A DNA stretch of 64,000 nt from Vogesella mureinivorans (GCF_007644035.1 NZ_VMTV02000909.1:62001-126000); one strand, 5' to 3'. Shown: positions 45,274 to 54,130, counted from the stretch's first letter. Notes: generated by a model from the sequence alone, not told the origin. Program-made: numbers and translations.

Positions 45274-46611
45274 TCAAACATGCAGCTGCAGGTGCTCGCG
45301 CTCCCAGGCGGTAATGGCGCGGTTGAAGGTTTCAAACTCCTTCTCTTTTACCGCGCAAAACGCCTGCACAAAATCATTGCCCAGAATGTCGGCCAGCTCG
45401 GGGCAGGCCTGCATCAGCTCTACCGCGTCTTCCAGGCTGCGCGGCAGCTCGTAGTCCATGTCGTAGGCGCTGTCGTTCATGGGGGCGGATGGCTCGATGG
45501 CCTGCACCATGCCCAGGTAGCCGCAGGCCAGCGTGGCGGCCATGGCCAGGTAGGGGTTCACATCCACGCCGGGCACGCGGTTTTCCAGCCGCCGCGCAGC
45601 GGGGCCGGATGGCGGTATGCGGATGCCGCAGGTGCGGTTGTCGTAGCCCCAGCGCACATTGATCGGCGCGGCGGTGTGGCGGCTCAGGCGGCGGTAGCTG
45701 TTAACGTAGGGTGCGAACATCGGCATGGCCTGCGGCAGGTAGCGCTGCATGCCGCCAATGTGGTGGAAGAACAGCGGGCTGGGGCTGCCGTCGGGCAGCG
45801 AGAAGATATTGTCTCCGGTGTCGCTGCTAACGATGCTCTGGTGGATGTGCATGGCGCTGCCCGGCTCACCTTCCATCGGCTTGGCCATGAAGGTGGCAAA
45901 GATATTGTGACGGTAGGCGGTTTCGCGCACGGCGCGCTTGAACAGGAACACCTGGTCGGCCAGCGACATGGCGTCGCCATGGCTGAAATTGATCTCCATT
46001 TGCGCCGCGCCCACTTCGTGGATCAGCGTTTCCACATTCAGCTGGGCGGCCTGGCAGAAGGTGGACAGCTCCTGGAAGAAGGGGTCAAAGTCGTTGACCG
46101 CATCGATGGAAAACGACTGGCGGCCCACCTCGGAGCGCCCTGCCCGCCCCGACGGCGGGCGCAGCGGCTCGTGCGGGTTGTTGTTCTGGCGGATCAGGTA
46201 GAACTCCATTTCTGGTGCCACCACCGGGCGCCAGCCCTTGTCTTCGTACAGTTTCAGCACTTTGCGCAGCACGGCACGCGGCGAAATGCCCACCGGCTTA
46301 CCGTCAAAATCCTCGCAGTCGTGAATCACCACCGCTACCGGTTCGATGGCCCACGGCACCAGGCGGATGGTGGCCGGGTCGGGCCGGCACACCATGTCCG
46401 GGTCATTGGCGCCGGCAAAGCGCTCGAACTCGGCAAACTCGCCGTTGACGGTAATGGTGAGCACCGCCTTGGACATCTTCATGCTGTCTTCGGCCAGAAA
46501 CAGGTTCTTGGGCACGATCTTGCCGCGCGCCACGCCGGTCATGTCCGGTATCACGCATTCGATTTCGTGTATCTGATGCTGGCGTATAAACGCGGCCAGT
46601 GTCTCGTTCAT
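45274..46611 (-). CDS. Glutamine-synthetase family ligase (gamma-glutamylputrescine / GlnA3 type)
   Basis: 445 residues from the ATG at 46611 with AGAGGAG upstream. ATP-grasp-like GS fold: EMEFYLIRQNNN (metal-binding Glu), HEVGAAQMEINF, GSAMHIHQS and RLENRVPGVDVNPYLAMAATLACGY. It lacks the adenylylation loop features and length of housekeeping GlnA, and its pairing with an aminotransferase and a GntR regulator fits gamma-glutamylation of an amine (PuuA-like) rather than nitrogen assimilation. The exact amine is not readable. Confidence 0.88.
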   Translation of the reverse strand: MNETLAAFIRQHQIHEIECVIPDMTGVARGKIVPKNLFLAEDSMKMSKAVLTITVNGEFAEFERFAGANDPDMVCRPDPATIRLVPWAIEPVAVVIHDCEDFDGKPVGISPRAVLRKVLKLYEDKGWRPVVAPEMEFYLIRQNNNPHEPLRPPSGRAGRSEVGRQSFSIDAVNDFDPFFQELSTFCQAAQLNVETLIHEVGAAQMEINFSHGDAMSLADQVFLFKRAVRETAYRHNIFATFMAKPMEGEPGSAMHIHQSIVSSDTGDNIFSLPDGSPSPLFFHHIGGMQRYLPQAMPMFAPYVNSYRRLSRHTAAPINVRWGYDNRTCGIRIPPSGPAARRLENRVPGVDVNPYLAMAATLACGYLGMVQAIEPSAPMNDSAYDMDYELPRSLEDAVELMQACPELADILGNDFVQAFCAVKEKEFETFNRAITAWEREHLQLHV

Positions 46612-46718
46612 GGTCGTTCTCCTCTGGTAAGCCCGTAGGTTCCCGTCCTTGCCCAGCGATCCATCCCTTGCAAAACAGAAAACCGCAGCAAATGCAGGCG
46701 TGATGGCTGGCAATATAA

Positions 46719-46730
46719 ATTTGATCAAAT
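46719..46730. promoter_or_regulatory. 12-bp palindrome, candidate GntR operator 1
   Basis: ATTTGATCAAAT, a perfect palindrome in the 285-bp divergent region between the GS-like and GntR genes. Confidence 0.65.
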
Positions 46731-46742
46731 ATCAATGTCAAC

Positions 46743-46754
46743 ATTTGATCAAAT
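46743..46754. promoter_or_regulatory. 12-bp palindrome, candidate GntR operator 2
   Basis: A second, identical ATTTGATCAAAT, with centres 24 bp from the first. Two helical turns apart suggests that two regulator dimers bind on the same face of the DNA. Confidence 0.65.
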
Positions 46755-46896
46755 CTTGGCAGCGCAGGCTGTCGCCTTTCTGCTATGCTGGCGGGCGCCA
46801 ATCGCCCTGTGAGCCTGACACGCCAGCGCAGCACACACCGCAAGCAGTTCCTTGCCCCTGCAGCGTGCCACCCGCCGGCTACAGCTGTAAGACGCC

Positions 46897-47550
46897 ATGA
46901 AGACTGCCAACGCCTCTACCCTGCAAGACGAAACCTACGACACGCTGCGCCACTGGCTGATGCTGGGCCGCTGGCTGCCCGGCGAACGCCTGAAAATCAA
47001 ACACCTGGCCGATGAAATGGGCGTGAGCCAGATGCCGGTGCGCGCCGCCCTGCAAAGGTTGGCCGCAGAAAAAGCGCTGGTGAACATCCCCAACTGCGGC
47101 GTGGCCGTGCCGCAGCTGACGGTGAGCCAGTTTGACGACATCCTGCTAAACCGTATCCTGCTGGAAGGCCAGGCTGCCTGGCTGGGCGCCCGCCAGCTCA
47201 GCGAGCCACAGCGCAGCCAGCTGGCCGCGCTGTGCCACGCCATGGACGCCGCCATCGCCGCGGACGACGTAAAAGCCTACCTGGACGCCAATGAGCAGTT
47301 CCACCTGCTGCTGTACCAGGCCAGCGGCTCGCCGGTGCTGCTGTCGCTTATCGAAACCGTGTGGCTGTACGTGGGCCCCATTTCCAACCAGCTGCATCAA
47401 GACCTGGCGGTGTGGAAAACCATGAACGACGCGCACAGCGCCCTGCTGCAAGCGCTATTGGCCAACGATGCCGACGGCGTGCGCGCCGCTATCGAGCAAG
47501 ACCTGCGCACAGCCGGCAGCTATCTGCGGGGCCTCTGCCGCGCGGGCTAG
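46897..47550 (+). CDS. GntR-family regulator (FCD subfamily)
   Basis: 217 residues. N-terminal winged helix (GERLKIKHLADEMGVSQMPVRAALQRLAAEKAL) and a C-terminal all-helical FCD ligand domain (DANEQFHLLLYQASGSP, with metal-site His near MNDAHSALLQALL). Members of this subfamily usually repress adjacent catabolic genes and release on ligand binding. It is divergent from the GS-like / aminotransferase pair, and two identical palindromes lie in between. The repeated 10-mer occurs in frame at 47058. Confidence 0.92.
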   Translation: MKTANASTLQDETYDTLRHWLMLGRWLPGERLKIKHLADEMGVSQMPVRAALQRLAAEKALVNIPNCGVAVPQLTVSQFDDILLNRILLEGQAAWLGARQLSEPQRSQLAALCHAMDAAIAADDVKAYLDANEQFHLLLYQASGSPVLLSLIETVWLYVGPISNQLHQDLAVWKTMNDAHSALLQALLANDADGVRAAIEQDLRTAGSYLRGLCRAG

Positions 47551-47732
47551 GCGCCGCTGACAGCACTCCTACCCTGCGTTGAGTCGCCTTGCCGTACTAC
47601 GGGCATGGTCTGCGTCGGCACGCCTGGGCTCAGGTGCGCTGCAACATTTTGTCAGCGCCGCCTAGCCGTATAGTCGACGCCGTCGTAAGCATTGCTTATC
47701 ATTAAGCCCCCCGGCTTCAAGCAAAGCAGGCA

Positions 47733-48887
47733 ATGCAACTGCATCTAGGCACGCTGTACGTGGTGCAACTCACCACCTTTTCGCTCCTGACCCTGGCCGT
47801 ATTACTGATGGGCCTACGCTACCCGCAGGAGCAGGCGCTACGACACTGGGGCATAGGCGGCGTGCTGGCCAGTATCAGCATGCTGCTGATTGCACTACGC
47901 CCGGTGATTCCCGCCTGGCTGTCAGTAGACCTTGCCAATATCGTACTGTTTGTGGCGCTATCGCTTACCTGGAGCGGTGCACTGGCGCTGGAGCAGCGCC
48001 CGGTGCGCTGGCGCGTGCAGCTGGCCCTGGTGCTGCTGGCCAGCGTGCTGCTGGTAGGCATATCCAATAGCCCGGCCTACTTTGAACAGCGCGCTGCGCT
48101 ATACAGCGCCTGCTATATGCTGTTCAACCTGCTCACCCTGAAAGTATTCATCAGCAGCCCGCACCGGCGGCGCCTGGGCTACCGGCTGATTTGCACGCTG
48201 GTGCTGCTACTGATGCTGGGCCAGATAGCCCGCATCACGCTGGCGATGTACTTTGGCCATGGCGGGCTGGCCGGCTCGCCGTACTTTGCGCTGGCCAACT
48301 TTGTGCTGATCCTGCTGGAGTTCGCCAAAATCCTGGCCTTGATTTTTGTCTGCTTCGAAGGCCTGGAAATCCGCCTGTACCAGCTGGCCATGCGCGACCC
48401 GCTCACCGGCCTGTATAACCGGCGGGCCTTTCACGAGCAGGCACAGCAAAGGCTGGCCGCACAGGCCGGCGCGACCGTGGCCTTGCTGGTGCTGGATCTG
48501 GATTACTTCAAGCAAGTAAACGACCGCTACGGCCACCAGGCAGGCGACGACGTGCTGGTACACCTGGCCAGGCTGCTGCACGCCCAGCTGGCCCCGTTTG
48601 ATGCGCTGTATGCCCGTAGCGGTGGCGAAGAGTTTGTCATGATGCTCACGGGCAATGCGGCCAACCTGGCGCCCGTCATTGCCGAGAGTATCCGCAGCGC
48701 ACTGGCCGCCTATGCCATCCAGACCAGCGATGGCCAGCAGGTCTTGCAAACAACCAGCATCGGCATCGCTGGCGGCACGTCGGCCCAAGGCGCGTTGCGC
48801 CAGCTGGTGATGGAGGCCGACATGGCGCTATATCAGGCCAAACAGCACGGCCGTAACTGCGTGCGCAGCAGCACGCAAGCCCTGTAA
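47733..48887 (+). CDS. Membrane-bound diguanylate cyclase (GGDEF domain)
   Basis: 384 residues. Six or seven membrane helices in the first 220 residues (a MASE-like sensor without a recognisable name), then a GGDEF domain (DPLTGLYNRRAF start; YARSGGEEFVMML active site with GGEEF). No RxxD inhibitory site is obvious before the active site. Makes cyclic di-GMP, which favours sessile growth. No EAL domain. ATG at 47733. It ends at a strong hairpin. Confidence 0.93.
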   Translation: MQLHLGTLYVVQLTTFSLLTLAVLLMGLRYPQEQALRHWGIGGVLASISMLLIALRPVIPAWLSVDLANIVLFVALSLTWSGALALEQRPVRWRVQLALVLLASVLLVGISNSPAYFEQRAALYSACYMLFNLLTLKVFISSPHRRRLGYRLICTLVLLLMLGQIARITLAMYFGHGGLAGSPYFALANFVLILLEFAKILALIFVCFEGLEIRLYQLAMRDPLTGLYNRRAFHEQAQQRLAAQAGATVALLVLDLDYFKQVNDRYGHQAGDDVLVHLARLLHAQLAPFDALYARSGGEEFVMMLTGNAANLAPVIAESIRSALAAYAIQTSDGQQVLQTTSIGIAGGTSAQGALRQLVMEADMALYQAKQHGRNCVRSSTQAL

Positions 48888-48896
48888 GCCCCACAA

Positions 48897-48930
48897 AAAA
48901 AGCCCCTTGCACCAGACAAGGGGCTTTTTG
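48897..48930. terminator. Terminator after the diguanylate cyclase gene
   Basis: A 13-bp stem AAAAAGCCCCTTG / CAAGGGGCTTTTT with a 7-nt loop, serving both the cyclase gene and the convergent flagellin gene. Confidence 0.9.
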
Positions 48931-48941
48931 CCGCTACCCGC

Positions 48942-49784
48942 TTAGCGCAACAGGCTGATGGCGTACTGCGGCGTCAGGTTGGCCTGTGCCTGCACGGCCT
49001 GGCTGCTACTGCTCAGAATCTGCTGCCGCGCCAGCTCGCTGCTGGCGGCAGCGTAATCGGCATCCTGTATGCGGCTGCGCGCCGCTTCGGTATTGATGGA
49101 CGAGGTGGTGAGGTTGTCGATGGCACTGCCAAAGCGGTTGGCCGTAGCCCCCAGGTCTGCGCGGTAGTTGCCCAGCTGTTTGAGATCAGACTGTATCTGC
49201 GACAGCGCCGCGCCGGGGTTGGACAAATCGATCGTGCCTGTTGCATTGGCGTTACTGCTGTAAGCGTTCAGCTTGCTGGCGCCGTTGGCCAGGTCGGGTG
49301 CCGTTACGCTCAGCTGCGCCGTAGACGTGCCCTGCCCGCCTACCTGAAAGGTGGCCGTGTTCCCGCCGTTAAACAGCTGCTGCCCGTTAAACGTGGTGCT
49401 TTCGACAATCCGGGAATTCGCCTGGGTCAGCTGATCGACCTCTTTTTGCAAGGCCGCACGGTTATCGGCGCTGAGTATGCCGTTGCCAGCCTGCACCGCC
49501 AGTTCTTCTATGCGCTGGCTGTTCTGGGTAATTTGCGACAGCGCACCGTCGGCCGTTTGCGTGAGCGAGATACCGTCGTAGGCATTGCGGATGCCCTGGG
49601 TATCCCCTAGCTGCTGGCTGCGCAGCCCTTCGGCCACGGCCAGGCCGGCCGCGTTATCGGCGGCGCTATTGATGCCTTTGCCCGAGGCAAGCTGGGCCAG
49701 CACCTGCCTTTTGGCTTGCTCGGTTTGCCGCAGCTGGGCCTGGTTGTTCAGGGCAGAAAGATTGCTATTGATGCTGAGTGGCAT
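48942..49784 (-). CDS. Flagellin, single orphan copy
   Basis: 280 residues, short for a flagellin. The N-terminal D0/D1 region (LSINSNLSALNNQAQLRQTEQ, then LASGKGINSAADNAAGLAVAEGL) and the C-terminal D1/D0 region (NTEAARSRIQDADYAAASSEL, then QANLTPQYAISLLR) are intact, with a reduced, Asn/Thr-rich middle. The start lies at the ATG at 49784. No fliD, fliS, or other flagellar gene is nearby and no clear sigma-28 box was found upstream, so it could be an extra filament subunit of a system encoded elsewhere or a remnant locus. Confidence 0.9.
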   Translation of the reverse strand: MPLSINSNLSALNNQAQLRQTEQAKRQVLAQLASGKGINSAADNAAGLAVAEGLRSQQLGDTQGIRNAYDGISLTQTADGALSQITQNSQRIEELAVQAGNGILSADNRAALQKEVDQLTQANSRIVESTTFNGQQLFNGGNTATFQVGGQGTSTAQLSVTAPDLANGASKLNAYSSNANATGTIDLSNPGAALSQIQSDLKQLGNYRADLGATANRFGSAIDNLTTSSINTEAARSRIQDADYAAASSELARQQILSSSSQAVQAQANLTPQYAISLLR

Positions 49785-49967
49785 GGTGACACACCTCGGC
49801 TACTGATAATTTATTCTAGCGGCAACCCCACCACATTCAATAACAAACTACTGTTGTAAAACACTTTTCTTCTGTGCCGCGCCACATAAACCACAGCCAT
49901 GACGCTTGCCATCGATAAAAGACAAAGCTTATAAATGGCATTGTGCACTGCACAAAAGGAGATCGCC

Positions 49968-50366
49968 ATGCGCCCTGCTACCCCCACCCCAGACCCGGCC
50001 CTGAACGCCCTGCAAACTGCCTGGCACAGCCACCAGCTGCTGCTGGCTGCCCTGCTACAGCTGCAAAACCGCTGGAACACCCACCTGCTGAAAGAAGACC
50101 GCAACCAGCCCGAACACTATCGTCGGCTGCTGCTGCGACTGATTGCCGACCAGGCGGCCTTAGGCTACGACACCGTCGCCTTGCAGCAAGAGTACGACCA
50201 GGTATACCGCCACTGGAGCCAGGCTTATGGCCTGCCGCTGCCAGGGCCGGTCTGGCAATGGCGCAATGCGCAGCAGCGCCGCCAGCAGCGCATCCTGCTG
50301 ACCCTCACCCGTGCCGCGCTACAAAACTGCCAGCTGCGCCTGGCCAGTGAACAACAGCCCGCCTGA
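49968..50366 (+). CDS. Hypothetical protein
   Basis: 132 residues from the ATG at 49968, which has a strong AAGGAGA site. No family recognised. Predicted all-helical, Gln/Leu/Arg-rich, cytoplasmic, with a LLLAALLQLQNRW segment near the start. Divergent from the flagellin gene; a role in motility is possible only by position. Confidence 0.6.
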   Translation: MRPATPTPDPALNALQTAWHSHQLLLAALLQLQNRWNTHLLKEDRNQPEHYRRLLLRLIADQAALGYDTVALQQEYDQVYRHWSQAYGLPLPGPVWQWRNAQQRRQQRILLTLTRAALQNCQLRLASEQQPA

Positions 50367-50370
50367 GCCA

Positions 50371-50406
50371 AAAAAACACCGCACGCTTACTGCGTACGGT
50401 GTTTTT
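50371..50406. terminator. Bidirectional terminator
   Basis: Stem AAAAACACCG / CGGTGTTTTT extended by ACGC/GCGT across a one-base bulge on each side. It lies between the small hypothetical gene and the convergent alpha/beta hydrolase. Confidence 0.85.
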
Positions 50407-50413
50407 GCCCGCT

Positions 50414-50423
50414 TGCGGCCAAC
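50414..50423 (-). repeat. Uptake-sequence-like 10-mer GTTGGCCGCA (intergenic copy)
   Basis: TGCGGCCAAC on the plus strand, directly after the bidirectional terminator and before the stop codon of the hydrolase gene. Confidence 0.6.
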
Positions 50424-50424
50424 C

Positions 50425-51033
50425 TTACCAGCAGCGCTTGATCAAGGCGCCCAGCTGGATGAGCCTGCCATGGAAAAAGTGGCCAGCCGCAGGCAGCACA
50501 AGCACCGGCAGCTGCTGCGGGCGCGCCCAGTCCATCACCGCACCCAGCGGGATGACTTCGTCTTCCTCGCCGTGGATCACCAGGGTTTCGGCAGGTACAT
50601 CGGGCGTGGCAATCTCGTATTTGCCTACCGCCACGCCCATCAGCAACAGCTTGTCTGCCTCGATGACAGCACGCGTGCGCGCGGCCACAAAACCGCCAAA
50701 CGAGAAACCGGCCAGCGCCAGCGGCAGCTCGCCCTGCTCGGCGCGGGCATGCGCTACCACCGCCAGCACATCGTCCACCTCGCCTACGCCGTAATCGTGC
50801 GTGCCTTCGCTCTGGCCCACACCGCGCAGGTTGGGCAGGTAGCAGGCATAGCCCAGCTGCGATAGCGACTTGGCGGCAGTCTGGATGACCTTATTGGTAT
50901 TGGTGCCGCCCTGGGTAGGGTTGGGGTGGCAAATCACCGCGATACCGGTGGTGTCGCCCGCCGCCGGCACAAAGATGGTTTCCAGCTTGCCTACCGGGCC
51001 GGCAATGTCGAGTTTGTGCGGCTGCTTCAGCAT
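50425..51033 (-). CDS. Alpha/beta hydrolase (COG2945-like)
   Basis: 202 residues. Serine hydrolase fold with AGFSFGGFVAA as nucleophile elbow, an early VICHPNPTQGGTNTNKV oxyanion region, an Asp in HGEEDEVIPL and the His in PAAGHFFHG. Cytoplasmic; substrate unknown. The start shares one base with the stop of the ferredoxin-like gene upstream (TGATG), so the two are coupled. Confidence 0.88.
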   Translation of the reverse strand: MLKQPHKLDIAGPVGKLETIFVPAAGDTTGIAVICHPNPTQGGTNTNKVIQTAAKSLSQLGYACYLPNLRGVGQSEGTHDYGVGEVDDVLAVVAHARAEQGELPLALAGFSFGGFVAARTRAVIEADKLLLMGVAVGKYEIATPDVPAETLVIHGEEDEVIPLGAVMDWARPQQLPVLVLPAAGHFFHGRLIQLGALIKRCW

Positions 51034-51341
51034 CAGACTTTCAGCCTTTCCACGATGCGGCCGTTTACCATGTGCTCTTCCACAATTTCATCGATATCTT
51101 CTTTGTCGATGAAGGTGTACCAGGTCTCTTGCGGGTACACCACCATCACCGGGCCTTCGTCGCAGCGGCCCAGGCAGCCGGCCTTGTTGACACGAATCTG
51201 GCCATTACCCGCCAGGCCACGCGCCTTGATCTGGTCTTTCATATAGCCCAGCAGCTCGCTGGCGCCATGGTTGTTACAGCACATTTCGCCTTCGGCGCGC
51301 TGGTTGCAGCAGATGAATACGTGTTTGTCGAAGTAGCTCAT
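51033..51341 (-). CDS. (2Fe-2S) ferredoxin-like protein, thioredoxin fold
   Basis: 102 residues from the ATG at 51341; AAGAGA lies upstream. Four Cys ligands in the 2Fe-2S thioredoxin-like arrangement: HVFICCNQR and EMCCNNHG, then KAGCLGRCDEGPVMVVYP. This is the family also fused to hydrogenase and NuoE-type subunits. Partner proteins unknown. Confidence 0.9.
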   Translation of the reverse strand: MSYFDKHVFICCNQRAEGEMCCNNHGASELLGYMKDQIKARGLAGNGQIRVNKAGCLGRCDEGPVMVVYPQETWYTFIDKEDIDEIVEEHMVNGRIVERLKV

Positions 51342-51390
51342 GTTTGTCTCTTGCAGGTAGACGGCCAGCCTGGTGGGCTGGCCCGGGGTG

Positions 51391-52797
51391 TTATTCGTCA
51401 GAATCTGCCCAGCCGGCAATGCCGATGCTGGCAGCGTTATCAAACTTGGCATACTGGCCGATAAACGCCAGCCGCACGCGGCCGGTGGGGCCGTTACGGT
51501 GTTTACCGATAATGGCCTCGGCCTGGTTTTTCAGGTCGATTTCATCGGGTTTGTAATACGCCTCGCGGTACATGAAGATGATCAAGTCGGCGTCCTGCTC
51601 GATGGCGCCGGATTCACGCAAGTCGGACATCATCGGGCGTTTGTCGGTACGCTGCTCCACCGCACGCGACAGCTGCGACAGCGCAATCACCGGCACTTGC
51701 AGCTCTTTGGCCAGGCCTTTCAGGCCACGCGAGATCTCGCCCAGCTCGGCGGTACGGTTGTCGTTACGGCCCGAGCCGCTCATCAGCTGCAGGTAGTCGA
51801 TCACGATCAGGCCGAGCTTGCCGCCGTGCTGGCGCGCCAGGCGGCGGGCGCGGGCGCGCAGCTCCAGCGCGGTCAGCGCCGGGGTTTCGTCGATGTACAT
51901 CGGCGCGTCGGATAGCTTGCCGATGGCGTAGGTCAGCTTTTGCCAGTCTTCGTCACCCAGCTTGCCGGTACGCAGAATGTGCTGATCCAGGCGCCCTACC
52001 GAGCCCAGCATCCGCATCACCAGCTGTGCACCGCCCATTTCCATGGAAAACACCGCCACCGGCAGGCCGGTTTCGATGGCCACGTTTTCGGCAATGTTCA
52101 TGGAGAAAGCGGTTTTACCCATCGATGGGCGCCCCGCCACGATGATGAGGTCGCCCGGCTGCAGGCCAGAGGTACGTGCGTCCAGGTCGTGGAAGCCGGT
52201 GGGCACGCCGGTGACTTCGTCCGGGTTGTCACGGCTGTACAGCATGTCGATGCGCTCGACCACCTCTTTCAGCAGCGCCGGCATTTCCAGAAAGCCTTGT
52301 TTGGACTTGGCGGTGGATTCGGCAATCTGGAACACCTTGCCCTCGGCTTCGTCCAGCAGCTGCGCGGCATCGCGGCCCAGCGGGTTGTAGGCGGACTCGG
52401 CAATCTCGGTACCCACCTGCGCCAAGGCACGCATCACCGAGCGCTCGCGCACGATTTCGGCGTAGCGGCGGATGTTGGCCGCAGACGGCGTGTTTTGCGC
52501 CAGCGAGGCCAGGTAGGCCAGGCCGCCAATGCTGGCCAGCTCGGCGTTTTTGTCCAGGCTTTCCGACACGGTGACCACATCGGCCGGGCGGGCAATATCC
52601 ACCAGGCGGGCAATGTGGCGGAAGATGATGCGGTGGTCGTGACGGTAAAAATCGCTGTCCGTCAGCAAGTCGGCTACTTTTTCCCAGGCGCTGTTATCCA
52701 GCAGCAGGCCGCCCAGTACCGATTGCTCGGCTTCGATAGAGTGTGGTGGTGTACGAATGGCCGCCACAGAGGCGTCGTTGATATCAAAATCGCTCAT
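51391..52797 (-). CDS. dnaB: Replicative DNA helicase DnaB
   Basis: Hexameric 5'-3' helicase at the replication fork. 468 residues from the ATG at 52797 (MSDFDINDASVAAIRTPPHS). N-terminal primase-binding helical domain, linker, and a RecA-like ATPase with Walker A GRPSMGKTAF and the LIVIDYLQLMSG B motif. Upstream in-frame sequence lacks family support. An 18-bp palindrome made of two facing copies of the repeated 10-mer core lies 31 bp upstream of the start. Confidence 0.97.
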   Translation of the reverse strand: MSDFDINDASVAAIRTPPHSIEAEQSVLGGLLLDNSAWEKVADLLTDSDFYRHDHRIIFRHIARLVDIARPADVVTVSESLDKNAELASIGGLAYLASLAQNTPSAANIRRYAEIVRERSVMRALAQVGTEIAESAYNPLGRDAAQLLDEAEGKVFQIAESTAKSKQGFLEMPALLKEVVERIDMLYSRDNPDEVTGVPTGFHDLDARTSGLQPGDLIIVAGRPSMGKTAFSMNIAENVAIETGLPVAVFSMEMGGAQLVMRMLGSVGRLDQHILRTGKLGDEDWQKLTYAIGKLSDAPMYIDETPALTALELRARARRLARQHGGKLGLIVIDYLQLMSGSGRNDNRTAELGEISRGLKGLAKELQVPVIALSQLSRAVEQRTDKRPMMSDLRESGAIEQDADLIIFMYREAYYKPDEIDLKNQAEAIIGKHRNGPTGRVRLAFIGQYAKFDNAASIGIAGWADSDE

Positions 52798-52827
52798 AAA
52801 TCCTGGCTTACCCGACAAGACAACAAA

Positions 52828-52845
52828 GGTTGGCCGCGGCCAACC
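52828..52845. repeat. 18-bp perfect palindrome of two inverted uptake-like words
   Basis: GGTTGGCCGCGGCCAACC between dnaB and the flavoprotein gene. Each half carries the core GTTGGCCGC of the repeated 10-mer, sharing a central CG. It can form a hairpin on either strand, though no T run follows. Facing pairs of uptake sequences serve as terminators in Neisseria; here it sits in a 92-bp gap after a gene stop. Confidence 0.7.
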
Positions 52846-52889
52846 CTGGGTGCAGGTGGCCAAAGCCCCTGCCTGATCTGGCTGTGATT

Positions 52890-54059
52890 CTAGCAGTTTT
52901 TACCCGCTACAAAGCCGGAAGACCACGCCCACTGAAAGTTATAGCCACCCAGCCAGCCAGTGATATCCACCACTTCGCCGATAAAGAACAGCCCCGGTAC
53001 GTCGTTGGCCATCATGGTCTTGGACGACAGCGCCTTGGTGGAGACGCCACCGCGGGTGACCTCGGCTTTTTTATAGCCCTGGGTACCATTGGGCAGCACG
53101 CGCCAGTGGTGCAGCGCCTCGGCCAGCTGGCGGCGTTTTTTGGGTGACAGGTCGCGGCCGCGCACATTGGCGCCCTGGCCTTCCAGCCAGGCTTCGGCAA
53201 AACGCTTGGGCCAGCCCAGCTCGCCCATGGCATTGGCCAGCAGCTGATCGCTGCCGGCACGCGCTTCCAGCCAGGCTTCGGCGTCGGTATCGGGCAGCAG
53301 ATCGATGATGATTTCCTGCCCCGGCTGCCAGTAGCTGGAGATCTGCAAGATGGCCGGGCCGGACAGCCCTTTGTGGGTAAACAGCACGTTTTCACGAAAA
53401 CGCACCTTGCCGATGCGCACTTCGGCATCCAGCGACACGCCGGCTAGCGGCGCAAAGCGCGCGGCGTCGTCCACGTGAAAAGTCAGCGGCACCAGCGCCG
53501 GGTCCAGCTTGGTTACCGGCAGGCCAAACTGCTCGGCCAGCTGGTAACCAAAGGCCGTGGCGCCGATTTGCGGGATGGATAGCCCGCCGGTGGCCACCAC
53601 CAGCGATTCGCAGCTAAAGCTGCCGGCACTGGTCGCCAGCTGGAAAAGACCGTCGCGGCCAACCTTTTCGATGGTAACCCCCATGCGGCGGTCTACCCCG
53701 GCGGCCTGGCATTCTGCGTCCAGCATGTCGATCAGCTGCTGGCTGCTGTCATCGCAAAACAGCTGGCCCAGCTTTTTCTCGTGATAGGCAATGCCGTGCC
53801 TGGCGATCAGCTCGATAAAGTGCTGCGGCGTGTACTGCGACAAAGCCGAGCGGCAGAAATTGGGGTTGTCTGACACATAACAGTCATGCCGGGCATGGAT
53901 ATTAGTGAAGTTACTGCGCCCGCCCCCGGAGATGCGGATTTTTTCTGCCAGCTTGCTGGCGTGGTCCAGCAGCAGCACCTTGCGGCCACGCTGGCCGGCG
54001 GTGGCGGCGCACATCATGCCGGCAGCACCGGCACCTAACACGATTACATCAAACTGCAC
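52890..54059 (-). CDS. NAD(P)/FAD-dependent oxidoreductase, HI0933/YhiN family
   Basis: 389 residues from a GTG at 54059, preceded by GAGGTT; an in-frame extension upstream lacks support. FAD-binding Rossmann start VQFDVIVLGAGAAGMMCAA, then KIRISGGGRSNFTN, the hallmark of the family, and the C-terminal GLFFIGEVVDITGWLGGYNFQWAWSSG. Function is unknown in this family. It lies on the same strand as dnaB, with 92 bp between its stop and the dnaB start. Confidence 0.9.
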   Translation of the reverse strand: MQFDVIVLGAGAAGMMCAATAGQRGRKVLLLDHASKLAEKIRISGGGRSNFTNIHARHDCYVSDNPNFCRSALSQYTPQHFIELIARHGIAYHEKKLGQLFCDDSSQQLIDMLDAECQAAGVDRRMGVTIEKVGRDGLFQLATSAGSFSCESLVVATGGLSIPQIGATAFGYQLAEQFGLPVTKLDPALVPLTFHVDDAARFAPLAGVSLDAEVRIGKVRFRENVLFTHKGLSGPAILQISSYWQPGQEIIIDLLPDTDAEAWLEARAGSDQLLANAMGELGWPKRFAEAWLEGQGANVRGRDLSPKKRRQLAEALHHWRVLPNGTQGYKKAEVTRGGVSTKALSSKTMMANDVPGLFFIGEVVDITGWLGGYNFQWAWSSGFVAGKNC

Positions 54060-54130
54060 GTGGCGAACCTCAAAAAGAATGAGCTTATATAGTGTAGTGA
54101 TTTGGTCAACAATTGGCGATGCTGGCCAAT

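Noticed and set aside
49785-49967. Sigma-54 or sigma-28 promoter upstream of flagellin
   Set aside because: A GG-N10-GC pair exists but lacks TTGC context; no TAAA-N15-GCCGATAA match.
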